From contig JALGPX010000120.1 of NCBI GenBank assembly GCA_023515795.1, positions 1-35,479 on the forward strand: a DNA stretch of 35,479 nucleotides, in the 5' to 3' direction. Within the stretch, counting starts at the first letter, position 1. Each line of letters begins with the position of its first letter. This DNA is from Amoeboaphelidium occidentale. Taxonomy: Eukaryota > Aphelidiomycota > Aphelidea. The notes under the pieces were generated by a model. It saw only the letters and a program-made list of their open reading frames with translations. It was not told the DNA's origin and ran no database searches. Below are positions 18,560 through 28,778 of this stretch, piece by piece. A program made the translations under genes and the position numbers.

Positions 18560-18780
18560 TGCCTAAAAATTATTTTCGGTCCTTGTGAAAAATTGTTGTA
18601 GATTTTTGAGGAGTTGAAACCTAAAGGTTCAAGACGTTTCGGTTATTGGAACTTGAAGATTTCAGCATGAAACGCGTCCTTTATTTTACATAAAGTGTTT
18701 TAAGCGTGAAGATATAGTGAATTTGCTTCAGTAGGATATCGAATGCTTAAGAGGTTACGTGTTTATCTTAAGAAAGTGGC

Positions 18781-18993
18781 TCAGAGCATAAGCTCAGGTT
18801 CTTTATGCAAGCGTGATATTCTTTTTAGAAACACGTCAATATAATTAATGAAATTCGTTTCGGATAATGTTACAATTTTGCAGTCCCACCCACTAGGAGA
18901 TTTAGCCGATGAATAGGCTAACTCAGTCCTCCAATCAAAATCTTCCAGAAAGGTGAAACGAATCCTCTTCAGCTGTTTCACTTCATTTTTCAT
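18781..18993 (-). CDS. 70-aa protein, possible COMM-domain (COMMD6-like)
   Basis: An ATG-started ORF of 70 residues ending in TGA. 'FLEDFDWRTELAYSSAKS' (residues 15-32) resembles the conserved opening of the COMM domain, where a Trp follows a short acidic stretch and leads into 'SS'. 'VTLSETNFINYIDVFLKRIS' fits its closing helix. Human COMMD6 is also almost only a COMM domain, about 85 residues. The central beta-strand part seems shortened here. COMMD proteins work in the Commander complex for endosomal recycling. The ATG is only 16 bp from the ATG of the divergent LisH gene. This is a tentative call; it could be an unrelated small protein or a chance ORF. Confidence 0.4.
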   Translation of the reverse strand: MKNEVKQLKRIRFTFLEDFDWRTELAYSSAKSPSGWDCKIVTLSETNFINYIDVFLKRISRLHKEPELML

Positions 18994-19009
18994 CGGTTAG
19001 CGTTGGTGC
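18994..19009. promoter_or_regulatory. 16-bp divergent spacer
   Basis: Only 16 bp separate the ATG of the COMM-like ORF and the ATG of the LisH gene. If both are real, their 5' UTRs and promoters lie within each other's coding sequence. The 221 bp at 18560-18780, on the other side of the small ORF, must hold the promoter of the RRM-protein gene. Confidence 0.35.
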
Positions 19010-20245
19010 ATGGCTTCTTTAACATCAGATAGTTTCTTAGATTTTCTCGCTGATGATTATTCTCACAATGATCAAGCCCTCGATACTACCACGTCGCCAG
19101 CTGCCAAAATTCCAACCAAGGCACCTCCCCCGCAACCAATTGCTGCCGTTTCAACTGCCTCAAATTCCGAAAAGGCTCTAGAGTCATGCATTTGTGCGTA
19201 TCTGTTGCAGAAGGGATACGCTAATGCAGCGAAGGCATTGCAAAGCGAGTCCGGAATGATTTCAGGTGTTGCAGATGATCTTGGCAATCTATCCGTTACA
19301 CACTCACAGAATGCAAAACTTTTCAGCGAATTTTGGGCAATTTACTGCGAAGCTCGACTTAAGAACCCTAATTTGAACTCAGAAAGACCTGAGTCTACAG
19401 TAACACGGCCGCAAGACAAGAGAAAGAATCTAGAAGATGCTGAAAATTCTCCTAGCAAGAAGATTATGACAGAAAATTTCCCTCCTGCTCAAATTAGCAA
19501 CGGCTTAGATCGCGGTGATCTTTTTTCTGTGCCTGCGCCAATGACAAGACCAGAAGTTCCACAACCTGTTCCGACTCAAGCATCAATCTCTCTGCAGGCT
19601 AAGGAAACACAAGCATTGTTTATTCAGTTCCTTAGCTCACATCAAATTTCTTTACAGGCTTTCACCTCTTACCCTGTTCAGCAGAAGCAGATGATATTCT
19701 TGGAGTTCCAGAAGGCTTTATTGGCGCGTAAGCAGCATTTGATGATCCAGCAAGCTCACACAACCAAAACCCAACAACAAGCACACGCAGCACTAGTATT
19801 CCAGCAACAGCAAATGCAAAAGGCTAAACAGCAGTATCAGGCTAAACTATCAAACACAATTCAATCAAATTCGATGTCAAGATCAAACTCCACTTCAACA
19901 CGTAGCTCCTTTCAGCAAAGACCTTCTGCTGATAGAAATAGCCAAGTCCAAAGTATTCAAAGCGTTAATTCAACTCCTCCTGAATTGGTTGATGCTTCAT
20001 CTCTTCTATCTTTCCCTCAAAATGTTTCTGCAGCAACTCCACAACAGCAGCAACCACAACAAGCCCTCAAACAGAATGATGAGAATGATGAATTAGGATC
20101 ATTCATCAACATGCTTTCTGATAATGGAGACAATTCATCAGTATCTCAAAAGTCTGCCTCCAACACCAAACGCGAGGAGCATTTTTCCCAACCTCTGCCG
20201 ATTTCTTCTGAGAATGATATGCTAGACGACTGGCTTAACTTTTAA
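19010..20245 (+). CDS. LisH-domain, Q-rich transcriptional regulator-like protein
   Basis: A 411-residue single-exon protein. A LisH motif lies at about residues 56-82 ('LESCICAYLLQKGYANAAKAL'), followed by 'LFSEFWAIYCEARLKNP', the LUFS-like extension seen in Flo8, LEUNIG and SSBP proteins. A basic 'DKRKNLEDAENSPSKK' patch may be a nuclear signal. The middle and C-terminus are rich in Q, S and N. An acidic 'LGSFINMLSDNG' and a C-terminal 'ENDMLDDWLNF' look like activation-domain motifs, and the N-terminal 'SFLDFLADDY' is similar. LisH mediates dimerisation. The likely role is a Flo8- or SSBP-type transcription co-regulator, but no DNA-binding domain is visible. The gene is convergent with the KH gene, with 94 bp between stop codons. 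Confidence 0.8.
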   Translation: MASLTSDSFLDFLADDYSHNDQALDTTTSPAAKIPTKAPPPQPIAAVSTASNSEKALESCICAYLLQKGYANAAKALQSESGMISGVADDLGNLSVTHSQNAKLFSEFWAIYCEARLKNPNLNSERPESTVTRPQDKRKNLEDAENSPSKKIMTENFPPAQISNGLDRGDLFSVPAPMTRPEVPQPVPTQASISLQAKETQALFIQFLSSHQISLQAFTSYPVQQKQMIFLEFQKALLARKQHLMIQQAHTTKTQQQAHAALVFQQQQMQKAKQQYQAKLSNTIQSNSMSRSNSTSTRSSFQQRPSADRNSQVQSIQSVNSTPPELVDASSLLSFPQNVSAATPQQQQPQQALKQNDENDELGSFINMLSDNGDNSSVSQKSASNTKREEHFSQPLPISSENDMLDDWLNF

Positions 20246-20339
20246 AATCATCTTCGAATAAACATGATATTGATATGTTAGCAACTAGAATTTATTTTTA
20301 AAAGCTTTTCAGAATCAAATTTCAAAACCAATAAAGGAA

Positions 20340-21335
20340 TTACTGCTGAGTCTCTGTGCCGACAACGTCATCGCCTCCATCTCCTGCTTCAGCATCTTCC
20401 TTTTTCTTGTTCTTTTCTTGCTCTAATCTTTGATAAACCATAGACAAAGCTTTTTGAACAGATTGTTTGGTACCGGAAATTGTTACATCTCTTTCTTGTC
20501 CTCCTGTAGATTCTTCTGAAGCAGAAGCAACATGAACCGATGCGCCAGACTTGTATCTAATGTCTTCGATTTGTCTTCCTCTTCTACCAATTAGTGCACC
20601 AACTAAATCAGCTGGAACTTTAATGGTTTGACTCTCAGTCGCACCAACTGAACCAGATCTGTGACTACCACTACCAGCACCTACAAAGAAATTAACCTCT
20701 ATCATAGGAGCAATTGAACCTCTTCTGCTTTGAAGGAATGAATAATCTTTTGATGGCCTGTACTGAATGTGCCCAGCCAATCGATCATCCTTGTGCTCGA
20801 ACAACCAGTTACAAACATTTTCAATAACTTTCATAAAGTCGCCCCCTGCTGCGGAATAAAAACCCACTGTGAGCGCTCTGTCTGTGGAGTTGTAAAGTAA
20901 ACTCTCTGAAGCAGAACACCTCGCAGTCTTTTGCAGTTCCTTGATCCTTGCTCCCTGTTTTCCAATAACTTTAAAAGTTAGCCTCAATACTATATAGTTA
21001 CTTGATCCCATCTGCTGATGTGGAATTAGCAATGTGACTTCTCTTGATCTTCCTTCCTGTTTTAGTTTGTTTAGGATAAAGCTGTAAGCCTTCACAACAT
21101 CTTCACAGGTATCAGCTGAAACACTTAGAATTCGTTCATAAGAATCCTCAACATGTTCACTGACTTTAACTCTGCAAATGACTTCTGACCGGAGCTGCTT
21201 CACATTCTGTCCTTCTTTGCCAATAATCAGTCCACTCTGCTGTGTAGAAACTAAAGCTCTTAAGGTGAATAGCGGCCTGCTGGGACCGGATGTGGATGCC
21301 AAATTGTGTTCGCCGGAAGGCTCTTCGGTAGACAT
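20340..21335 (-). CDS. Triple-KH RNA-binding protein (PCBP/Pbp2-like)
   Basis: KH1 is at about residues 23-90 ('GLIIGKEGQNVKQLR'), KH2 at about 98-165, and KH3 at about 222-295 ('GALIGRRGRQIEDIR'). The unspliced frame reads through 331 codons, but KH2 then has 11 foreign residues between 'HQQMGS' and 'VIGKQG'. Removing 20969-21001, a 33-bp GTAACT..AAAG intron with a GCTAAC branch-like site, gives MGS-I-IGKQGARIKELQ, a perfect KH signature, and a 320-residue protein. Exons are therefore 21335-21002 and 20968-20340. Three KH domains in this order match poly(C)-binding proteins, hnRNP K and yeast Pbp2/Hek2, which act in mRNA localisation, stability or translation. The C-terminal tail is acidic. 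Confidence 0.92.
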   Translation of the reverse strand: MSTEEPSGEHNLASTSGPSRPLFTLRALVSTQQSGLIIGKEGQNVKQLRSEVICRVKVSEHVEDSYERILSVSADTCEDVVKAYSFILNKLKQEGRSREVTLLIPHQQMGSSNYIVLRLTFKVIGKQGARIKELQKTARCSASESLLYNSTDRALTVGFYSAAGGDFMKVIENVCNWLFEHKDDRLAGHIQYRPSKDYSFLQSRRGSIAPMIEVNFFVGAGSGSHRSGSVGATESQTIKVPADLVGALIGRRGRQIEDIRYKSGASVHVASASEESTGGQERDVTISGTKQSVQKALSMVYQRLEQEKNKKKEDAEAGDGGDDVVGTETQQ

Positions 21336-21444
21336 GTTTATTAGGGCTGAGGACTAGTCAGCGTTGAAACTCAATCATAGCGAAACTGAACGTCAAACAA
21401 ATCAAGTGCGTTGATTATTCAGAGTGGCTGAATATGTTCCGGAA

Positions 21445-24400
21445 TCATCTGGTAAGTCTGATATAAATACATTCTTCAATATTAGAATTTTCATCTGATA
21501 TTACAACGTAAAGCTCTTCATCGCAGTCTTCGGTGAACTGGAATCGAATATAGCCCTTTTCTTTAGGTTTCAAGATTAGCTCGTTTGTACACTTAACCCT
21601 TTTATCTGAACAGGATATGGTAAAACTCTTATTTGCATTATAAGAATTTTGAAATGAAACCTTCTTTGGTACTTGAGTGGATCTATCAGCGAGAGCATGG
21701 GGAACATTAATCTTGAATGACTTCGTTATCTCAGGAGCTTTCAATGTAATCTTTACCATAAATCCAGCAACCAAAGTATCTCCCTGTGTTATGTTTATCA
21801 AAGAGGTTAATTCTTGATTTGATGGGCGGGGAACTGCACTGGCAACCACAGAAAACTTGATTTCGTTCAATTCAGAATTCTCAACTAAGCTTATCGGTTT
21901 ATCCGAAATGTTGAGCTTAATTAGATTCGAAGGTATCATAGCAAAGGCTTTAACTGTTGACGGCATAGATGTATGCGACGAGCGAGCGAAAGTATTTCCC
22001 CGAATCAACAGCGAGGATTTTACTATAGCTCCATAGCTTGCAACCACATCAACCCTATGCATCAAGTGAACATGAATGCACCAAACATCCTGGAGTTTGA
22101 ACTTGTATTCGTCAGAATAGAATATCAAGTAAAATGTATCTTCATGTTTTCTGTTGTTCAGTCTGTCAACTGACGGTCTAAACTTCAGAAACACTTTAGT
22201 ATCATTGTCACCATCCATCATTTCAAACGACACACGAGTAGAAGAAGACTTCATATACTTTGTTGGAACCTTCATTTTCTTTATAATTGTTTCGCTTACT
22301 GAAGAGTACCATGTTAGATGCTTTGTGATGTTTAGACATTCGGTGAAGTTTATATCCAAATCTAGGGCAGAAAGCACAATGTTATTCCTGGTATCAACAA
22401 ATTTCACGCTGATAAACTTCTTTTCGCCTTTAGTGCACCGTAAAATGTTTTGCGCTTGATAGACAAAAGGAACTTTAAAATTTGCATGAGATCTTAACCA
22501 AACTTCTTGAGGATTATCTGTAAAACCATTCTTCTTGTTAGAAGTCGACGAGGTAATATTTAAGCTCTCTCTTATGAAATAGGCCTCTTTTTCATCCCTG
22601 ACAATCCTCAAGTCTAAATCTGACCATTGAATATTTACCAAGATATCAGTAGAGTATGGATTTGTCAGCTCGTACTCAAAAAAGTACGTTCTGCCAAACT
22701 CTGCAACGATAGTATGGATGACTGTTATTCTCTGTCGTATAGTTTGGCTCAAGAAATCTTTACGTGTATTGTCACGGCATAAAATTGCGCCTTGAAGTTC
22801 TTCGCGTCTCCGAACAAGATTATCATCATAACTTCCTACCATACCTCCTCTCTGTTCATTTGGATAAAAGGCATCTTTGATCTTATGAATCTTGCTCTTA
22901 ATTATATCATTCTCTTGTTCTTCAGCTGCGAGACAATCAGAAACGAAGCTTCTGTACAAAGTATCAACATCGAAAAGTGGAATTCCGCGACTAATTTTCT
23001 GACCACCTTTCTCATGAAGAGATTTCTCTGTTGCTCTCGTTAAACTATCCTGCATGAGAATCGACGAAGTAGAGACATGCGAAGCATCTTTAAAGAAAAC
23101 ACCATCATTCAAAGAGTTCAGCTGGTCCATACGCATAATAAGTTCATTCGATTCTAAGGGGGTCGCAAAAATATTCGAGTCAGACCTTTTCAAAGTCAAA
23201 GATAGCCTCAAATGTAATAGGCCAACGTTTTCACCTGAATCTGAAGCTTCTTCTACCATAAGAGATGACCATTCAAAGCCAAATAATGGAGCGTCAAAAC
23301 ATATAGCGAACTCAGCTTTCGTACTACTTGATTGAAAAACCTTCGTTAGGCTTACAACAGTTTTCGCGACAGGAAATAAGGAATCGCCATCCCATAGTTC
23401 AATATGTACAAAACCAGTGCTAAGGAAATCAACAAATCCTGAAGACCTTACTAATGGAGCCGAAAACGAATAAGATAGCCCACATCGCCCGGTTTGCTTC
23501 TCTTTGAGAAGCCAGGTAGTGTTCCTTCTTTCTTGTTCTAAATCTTCCAATTTTGTGTTTTCATTGTCACAGGATAGAATATCAGTAGTAATAAAGGGAA
23601 ACGAATGAAACTGCATCTTGAAATAAGAATTCTTGCTTAGCTTCTTTGAACGGCCGAACTCTTCAGTAAAGGATACTCCCATAAACGTCAGGCCGCAATC
23701 TAGTAACCAATGTTCTTTTGACTCAAAGTTATCGTTGAATCTGCTCATAATATCAAAGTTTGCGGTAAGCATCTGATAATTCTCTTGTAATAATTCGTTT
23801 TGCAATATATTTCCATTGCTATCAAGCACATCTTCAAACCCAGATGTCATCAATTTCGCTCTCTCTGATAGCGTTAAAGTCATGCCGTCAAAAGTTTGGA
23901 GATGGACGACATTCTTCTGATAAAGCTCCGACTTAGCCTTAGATAACTTTGGATTCTGCTCAATTACACAAGGCTCCGGCTGTACTCTGGTAACATCTTT
24001 TACATCCAGCACTGACTTCGACTTTGTCAAGGCTGAAGTGCCTGTCATAACACTGCTAATCAAAGGAACATTTTTCGATGCGCCATCAATAGCAGTCCAT
24101 TGCATAATAATTTTGCTCTCTCGCCCTGAATTCTTCCAGCTAAAGTTATTCTTCAAAAGTTCATCCAAAGACAAACCAAGAATCCGATTAGGATTTAGCA
24201 CAGAGACATCTTTTGAACAGTCCAACGATATAGAGCAAGAAGATCCTGCATCCAGTTGATGCTGAGGCGGAAACCAAGATCCCCAACTGAGTAAAACATG
24301 CTTCTCTAAATCAGGCACAGCCTCAGGAGCTTTTTGTGAAAGCCTGCGTGCCAACCAGCCATTTTCCTGCTGTTGCTTCTGTTTCAACTGAACCACATAC

Positions 24401-25878
24401 TCCAAAAGAAATACAACACCAATATCTTGGCGTCCTTGGCTGAATTTGTCGAGACTGATACTACCACTGAACTCCAGAGAGAATGGATCCAAATCATTCG
24501 ATTGTAAAGTTACAATATTCGGGCTAGAGATGTATTTGAGCCCATTATGAAATCGGATATGTAATCTTCTTTCCAATACTTTAATGGGATCCGGTTTATC
24601 TGTAGGCAGCACATGCTCATAAACGGTTTTCAAGTATTTCATCATCTCACTTTCAACGCTTTGGACTTCTGTGGCGAGCGATATATTAATTCCTGAAAAC
24701 ACTATCTGTCTAGTTGGCAGCGATTTGATATCTGGAAAAGTTTCCATTCCAGGAACTGTATCAGCAGGCCCAACAAAAAAATACTGTGGTGTAAAATTAC
24801 AGAAGACCTTTAGCAAAGGCTCAATAGCAACTTCAAATGTCATTTTTGAATTTTGCAGAGATATGAGCGGCGACATACTTGAGCTCAAAGTATGCGAATT
24901 CATCCGCGTTAGAATCCTTGGAGAACCTGAGCATAAAGCTTGACTTTTGGGGCCAATAACTTCCAATTTCGATCTAGCCACTTCATCCTCCTGCTTAAAG
25001 TATGCAGATATATCAAAGCCTTGCTTGTTTGAGTCCCAAATATTAATAAACGACCATCCACAACCTATATATAACGGAGAATCTCGAGCTGGCACAACAA
25101 GAACAAATTCTGTGACCAAGATCACATAAGGGCTGACTGTAGAACAATGAAACAAGACTTCAAAATCATCAAAAGAGATATTCAGGAGTTTGTCACCGAC
25201 TACATTTATACTCGCTTGTGTGGTTTTGTCGTCGTTTAGGTTATTCTCAGGCGTTTCAACAATGTTGCTATCTTTCGCGATTCTGTTGCTTTCGCTTTCC
25301 GTAGATTTAGCAGCTTTGGTCCTTTGTTTTGCAGCTGAATTGAATGCTGTTACTGCAGCCAACTTCCCTCTGATCTTTGAAAGATTAGCATCAGGCTCAG
25401 ACTTTGTCCTAGCGCGATCACTACCGTTTAGGTTCGACTTAGCCTCTAAAGCACTCTTTTTCTTAAAGGAACTCAATGTAAAAGAACCAAGCGCCGCACT
25501 TTTCCACGTAGACCCAACGAAGCACTGATTTTCAGTATCATAGAATGATAGCCACACTTGTACTTCAACCCTTCCATGTGGAATATCATAATCATTATAC
25601 AACTTTCCGGATTCTAAGTAACTAGGAATACAAAGGTTTTGAACTTCAGACAGGTAAAATGAGTATCCCAAAGAAGAGTTTTTCAGATCCGTCTTTCTTG
25701 ATGAAGTCTTTGATCTTGATGATAATGTCAAAGTCCCATCCAGCGGCTCAGCAACAGTATCAGGAAGGGCTAGGCTTCTGGTGATATTGTTCAAAGCATA
25801 CTTTGCTTGAAACTCTTCTGATGGAACCACATGTTTCGATGATATGAACTTCAAACGTTTCCTCCACTCATCAGCCAT
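21445..25878 (-). CDS. NPHP4: Nephrocystin-4 (ciliary transition zone protein)
   Basis: A 1477-residue single-exon protein (human about 1426). The frame is open slightly further upstream but only from TTG, so I start at the ATG 25876-25878. Matches to animal NPHP4 recur in order: 'GRVEVQVWLSFYD' and 'GSTWKSA' near the N-terminus; 'VLERRLHIRFHNGLKYI'; 'FLLEYVV'; the C2-type 'FVHIELWDGDSLFPV'; 'FFEYELTNPYS'; 'FYLIFYSDEYKFKLQDVW' with 'HLMHRVDVVASYG'; and an Ig/MSP-like C-terminus 'LILKPKEKGYIRFQF'. NPHP4 works with NPHP1 and RPGRIP1L at the ciliary transition zone as part of the diffusion gate. Its presence means the organism builds, or recently built, a cilium. It is divergent from chitin synthase with a 181-bp spacer. 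Confidence 0.93.
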   Translation of the reverse strand: MADEWRKRLKFISSKHVVPSEEFQAKYALNNITRSLALPDTVAEPLDGTLTLSSRSKTSSRKTDLKNSSLGYSFYLSEVQNLCIPSYLESGKLYNDYDIPHGRVEVQVWLSFYDTENQCFVGSTWKSAALGSFTLSSFKKKSALEAKSNLNGSDRARTKSEPDANLSKIRGKLAAVTAFNSAAKQRTKAAKSTESESNRIAKDSNIVETPENNLNDDKTTQASINVVGDKLLNISFDDFEVLFHCSTVSPYVILVTEFVLVVPARDSPLYIGCGWSFINIWDSNKQGFDISAYFKQEDEVARSKLEVIGPKSQALCSGSPRILTRMNSHTLSSSMSPLISLQNSKMTFEVAIEPLLKVFCNFTPQYFFVGPADTVPGMETFPDIKSLPTRQIVFSGINISLATEVQSVESEMMKYLKTVYEHVLPTDKPDPIKVLERRLHIRFHNGLKYISSPNIVTLQSNDLDPFSLEFSGSISLDKFSQGRQDIGVVFLLEYVVQLKQKQQQENGWLARRLSQKAPEAVPDLEKHVLLSWGSWFPPQHQLDAGSSCSISLDCSKDVSVLNPNRILGLSLDELLKNNFSWKNSGRESKIIMQWTAIDGASKNVPLISSVMTGTSALTKSKSVLDVKDVTRVQPEPCVIEQNPKLSKAKSELYQKNVVHLQTFDGMTLTLSERAKLMTSGFEDVLDSNGNILQNELLQENYQMLTANFDIMSRFNDNFESKEHWLLDCGLTFMGVSFTEEFGRSKKLSKNSYFKMQFHSFPFITTDILSCDNENTKLEDLEQERRNTTWLLKEKQTGRCGLSYSFSAPLVRSSGFVDFLSTGFVHIELWDGDSLFPVAKTVVSLTKVFQSSSTKAEFAICFDAPLFGFEWSSLMVEEASDSGENVGLLHLRLSLTLKRSDSNIFATPLESNELIMRMDQLNSLNDGVFFKDASHVSTSSILMQDSLTRATEKSLHEKGGQKISRGIPLFDVDTLYRSFVSDCLAAEEQENDIIKSKIHKIKDAFYPNEQRGGMVGSYDDNLVRRREELQGAILCRDNTRKDFLSQTIRQRITVIHTIVAEFGRTYFFEYELTNPYSTDILVNIQWSDLDLRIVRDEKEAYFIRESLNITSSTSNKKNGFTDNPQEVWLRSHANFKVPFVYQAQNILRCTKGEKKFISVKFVDTRNNIVLSALDLDINFTECLNITKHLTWYSSVSETIIKKMKVPTKYMKSSSTRVSFEMMDGDNDTKVFLKFRPSVDRLNNRKHEDTFYLIFYSDEYKFKLQDVWCIHVHLMHRVDVVASYGAIVKSSLLIRGNTFARSSHTSMPSTVKAFAMIPSNLIKLNISDKPISLVENSELNEIKFSVVASAVPRPSNQELTSLINITQGDTLVAGFMVKITLKAPEITKSFKINVPHALADRSTQVPKKVSFQNSYNANKSFTISCSDKRVKCTNELILKPKEKGYIRFQFTEDCDEELYVVISDENSNIEECIYIRLTR

Positions 25879-26059
25879 GATCACTATGCGCAAACAAGAG
25901 ATGATGCAACCTTTCTAAATAAATTGGTACCTTCATTCTTATTTTGATCATCACATTAAAATGAGCTGAAACTGTTCCAAAGGACAATCTAAGACGATCT
26001 TTCCATAAAAGCCACGTTTTGTTTCAATTTTCTTTGAGCAACCAAAGCAAAGCAGTTCG
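25879..26059. promoter_or_regulatory. Divergent spacer, NPHP4 / chitin synthase
   Basis: This 181-bp region lies between the ATG of NPHP4 and the ATG of the chitin synthase. It presumably contains both promoters. A pyrimidine-rich tract (CAATTTTCTTTG) precedes the chitin synthase start. No named motif is seen. Confidence 0.4.
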
Positions 26060-28773
26060 ATGGCCCACCACGGTTTTCCGAGAGGAGACTCAACCCAGAG
26101 TATACTGGAAGGCTCACAAGACGCTCTCTTCAACTCCGAGTCTTACAATGGAATACCTGACGCACAGCCACAATTGGGATGGCGGCCTTTGCCAATGGTC
26201 CAACCATCTCCAAGAAACAATGGCCCTGTACGTTCAGGCCCTTCAGATCCATTGAGTGACATGTCTGGTAACTTTTCTCCAACCGGAGATATCAGCATGG
26301 CCTCGACAATGTCAAGCAATCTACCGCCACCTTCCTTGTCAAGAGTCCCAACAGCTATCCACAGCTTTCGATGCCCTGTCGCTTCCGATGTGTTGAAACT
26401 TGTGGATGGACAGTACCGTAACGTGGACGAATTTCGTAAGGTTCTGTAAGATTTGGTTCTGATTTTAAGGTTACATGACATATACACCTGTGCTCTGCGA
26501 ACCGGAAGACTTTGCTGTTCCTGAGAATCAGTATTCGTTGAGACAAATGCGTATGAGACGAAGAACTGAGTTACTTATTGCAATTACCATGTACAATGAA
26601 TCTGATGAGTTCTTGATACGTACATTATCAGCTGTATTTAAAAACATTCGTTTCTTTTGTGAATTAAACTCTGGTGAACGAATTGGAACAAGAAGAGACT
26701 CTACTAAAGGAGCGTTAATAGGAAAGTTGAACGATGAGACATTTGTTGCTTCAAAGAGCAGGACAAATCCAGATTTGGAGGCTGGCGTCAGAGGTGATCA
26801 AATGTGGGACGAAGATGCTTGGCAAAAGATAGTTGTTGTAATTATTAGTGACGGAAGGACTAAAGTTCATCCTCGCGTTATGAAAATGTTGCAAGTTATG
26901 GGCGTGGTCCAGCCTGAAGTCATGTTGATGGAATCTACTGATCCGTTAGAGGAGCCTCCTAATAATCCCAAGAAACCAGTTCAGGCTCACCTATTCGAAA
27001 CCACATGTCAAGCAATTGTAGAAGAAGACTTAATGGTTAAAAGTGGCTCTAAAAACGGAGTTGTTCCTGTCCAAATGTTGTTTTGTCTGAAGGAAAAGAA
27101 CAAGAAGAAGCTTAACTCCCACAAATGGCTCTTTCGTGCATTCTGTCCTTTGTTGAATCCAAACACTATAGTTTTAATTGATGTTGGTACTCGTCCAAAA
27201 ACTTTAAATTCTATTTATCATTTGTGGAAAGCTTTTGATAGAGATGAGAATATTGCTGGTGCTTGTGGAGAGATTTGTGTCATGTTGGGCAAGGGCTGTG
27301 ATAATTGCAAATCAATTACAAGCCCTCTAACTGCAGCCCAGAACTTTGAATATAAGATCAGCAATATTTTGGACAAAACACTTGAGAGCTGTTTCGGCTA
27401 TATTTCTGTTCTTCCTGGCGCTTTTTCGGCTTACAGATGGGAAGCTTTACAAGACACAACCTCTGAAAATGGTCCACTAGTTCAGTACTTTAAGGGTGAA
27501 ACTCCAAAACCAAAAGGGAATGTTTTCAGTTCAAACATGTATTTGGCAGAAGATAGAATTTTGTGTTTTGAGCTGGTTGCAAAATACAATGCGAAATGGG
27601 TTCTACATTACGTCAAAGATGCACGTGCAGAGACAGATGTGCCAGGATCAGTTCACGAATTCATTTCTCAGCGAAGGCGTTGGCTGAACGGGACATTCTT
27701 CTGTCAGATTTACGCTTTGTTCCATTTACACCGTCTTTGGACAACAAGACACACTATCTTCAAAAAGCTTGCGTTTATGTTTCAATTCTTGTACTTTACC
27801 ATTTCGCTGATATTTAGTTGGTTCGCTATTGCAAACTTTTACCTCGCATTTTACTTGATTACTCGACAGACTTTGGATCCGGACATTTTTTGGCAAGAAT
27901 TAATATTTCAAGTTGTTAGACTCTTTTACTGGGCAATCATTATAGCTCAGTTTATTTGCTCTATGGGTAATCGGCCACAAGGTGCAAGATTCATTTATGT
28001 CGGTTCATTTGTTATTTTCGGTCTCATTATGATGTTTTTAACTGGTGTATCTGTCTATTTAATGGTTCAAATCTTCAGTAACTTAAACGGTTCAAGCTGG
28101 CTTTTGGGAGGCACCGCCACAACTTTGGTTATATCTATTGGATCCACATATGGTGTTTACATTATTTCTTCTTTGCTGTTTGGTGAAGCGTATCATATTC
28201 TATCATGTATGTTTCAGTATCTAACTCTTCTTCCAAGTTTTATCAATACCATTCAGATATACGCTTTCTGTAAGTTTTCTTATATTCGCATCTAATTATA
28301 TCTAAGGCAATACGCATGATGTTTCTTGGGGGACTAAAGGCGACACTGCTGCATCTACTGGACTAGAAAAGAAGGAAGGACAAAAGGCAGATTTGAGTGG
28401 AGATAAAAAGCCTGTTTCAACTGAGCCTGCTCAATTACCGCCAGAAGCCTTATCTTCATCTTACAGAAAAGCATGGGAAGAGATGGCTCACAGGCCAGAA
28501 GAACAGGTCGCTAAAATTGATGCTGGTCAGAAAAGAGAAGATTATTACAGAAACTTCAGAACATGGTTTGTTCTTTTGTGGGTTATGACAAACGGATTAC
28601 TCATTGCAGTTGTTTCATCTGAGACAATATCTTCTCTTCTTATTTCGGGCGGCAGCTCTGGTAATAGCAATGCTTACTTGGCATTCATTATGTACGCTGT
28701 TGCTGGATTCGCCATTATTCGTTTCCTCGGTTGCGTGTTGTATTTGATCATGAGAGCAGCAAGGGGTTACTAA
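26060..28773 (+). CDS. Chitin synthase, division 1 type
   Basis: Three exons, 26060-26435, 26470-28269 and 28307-28773, with introns of 34 bp (26436-26469) and 37 bp (28270-28306). Splicing gives 880 residues. The first splice joins 'DEFR' to 'YMTYTPVLCEPEDF'; the second joins 'IYAF' to 'CNTHDVSWGTKGD', a hallmark of class I-III enzymes. Catalytic features are 'ITMYNE', 'LIDVGTRP', 'AEDR' (about 485-488), and QRRRW at 526-530 in 'SQRRRWLNGTFF'. Several transmembrane helices follow, and two more near the C-terminus. The enzyme polymerises UDP-GlcNAc into chitin at the plasma membrane. The N-terminal 125 residues are P/S/G-rich and cytosolic. There is no myosin motor. The stop codon is 5 bp from that of the convergent gene. 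Confidence 0.96.
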
Positions 28774-28778
28774 TAGAC

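Noticed and set aside
20690-20706. A second mini-intron in the KH gene (GTTAATTTCTTTGTAG).
   Set aside because: Sixteen bases is shorter than any other intron here, there is no branch site, and the region between KH2 and KH3 is not conserved enough to require removal.
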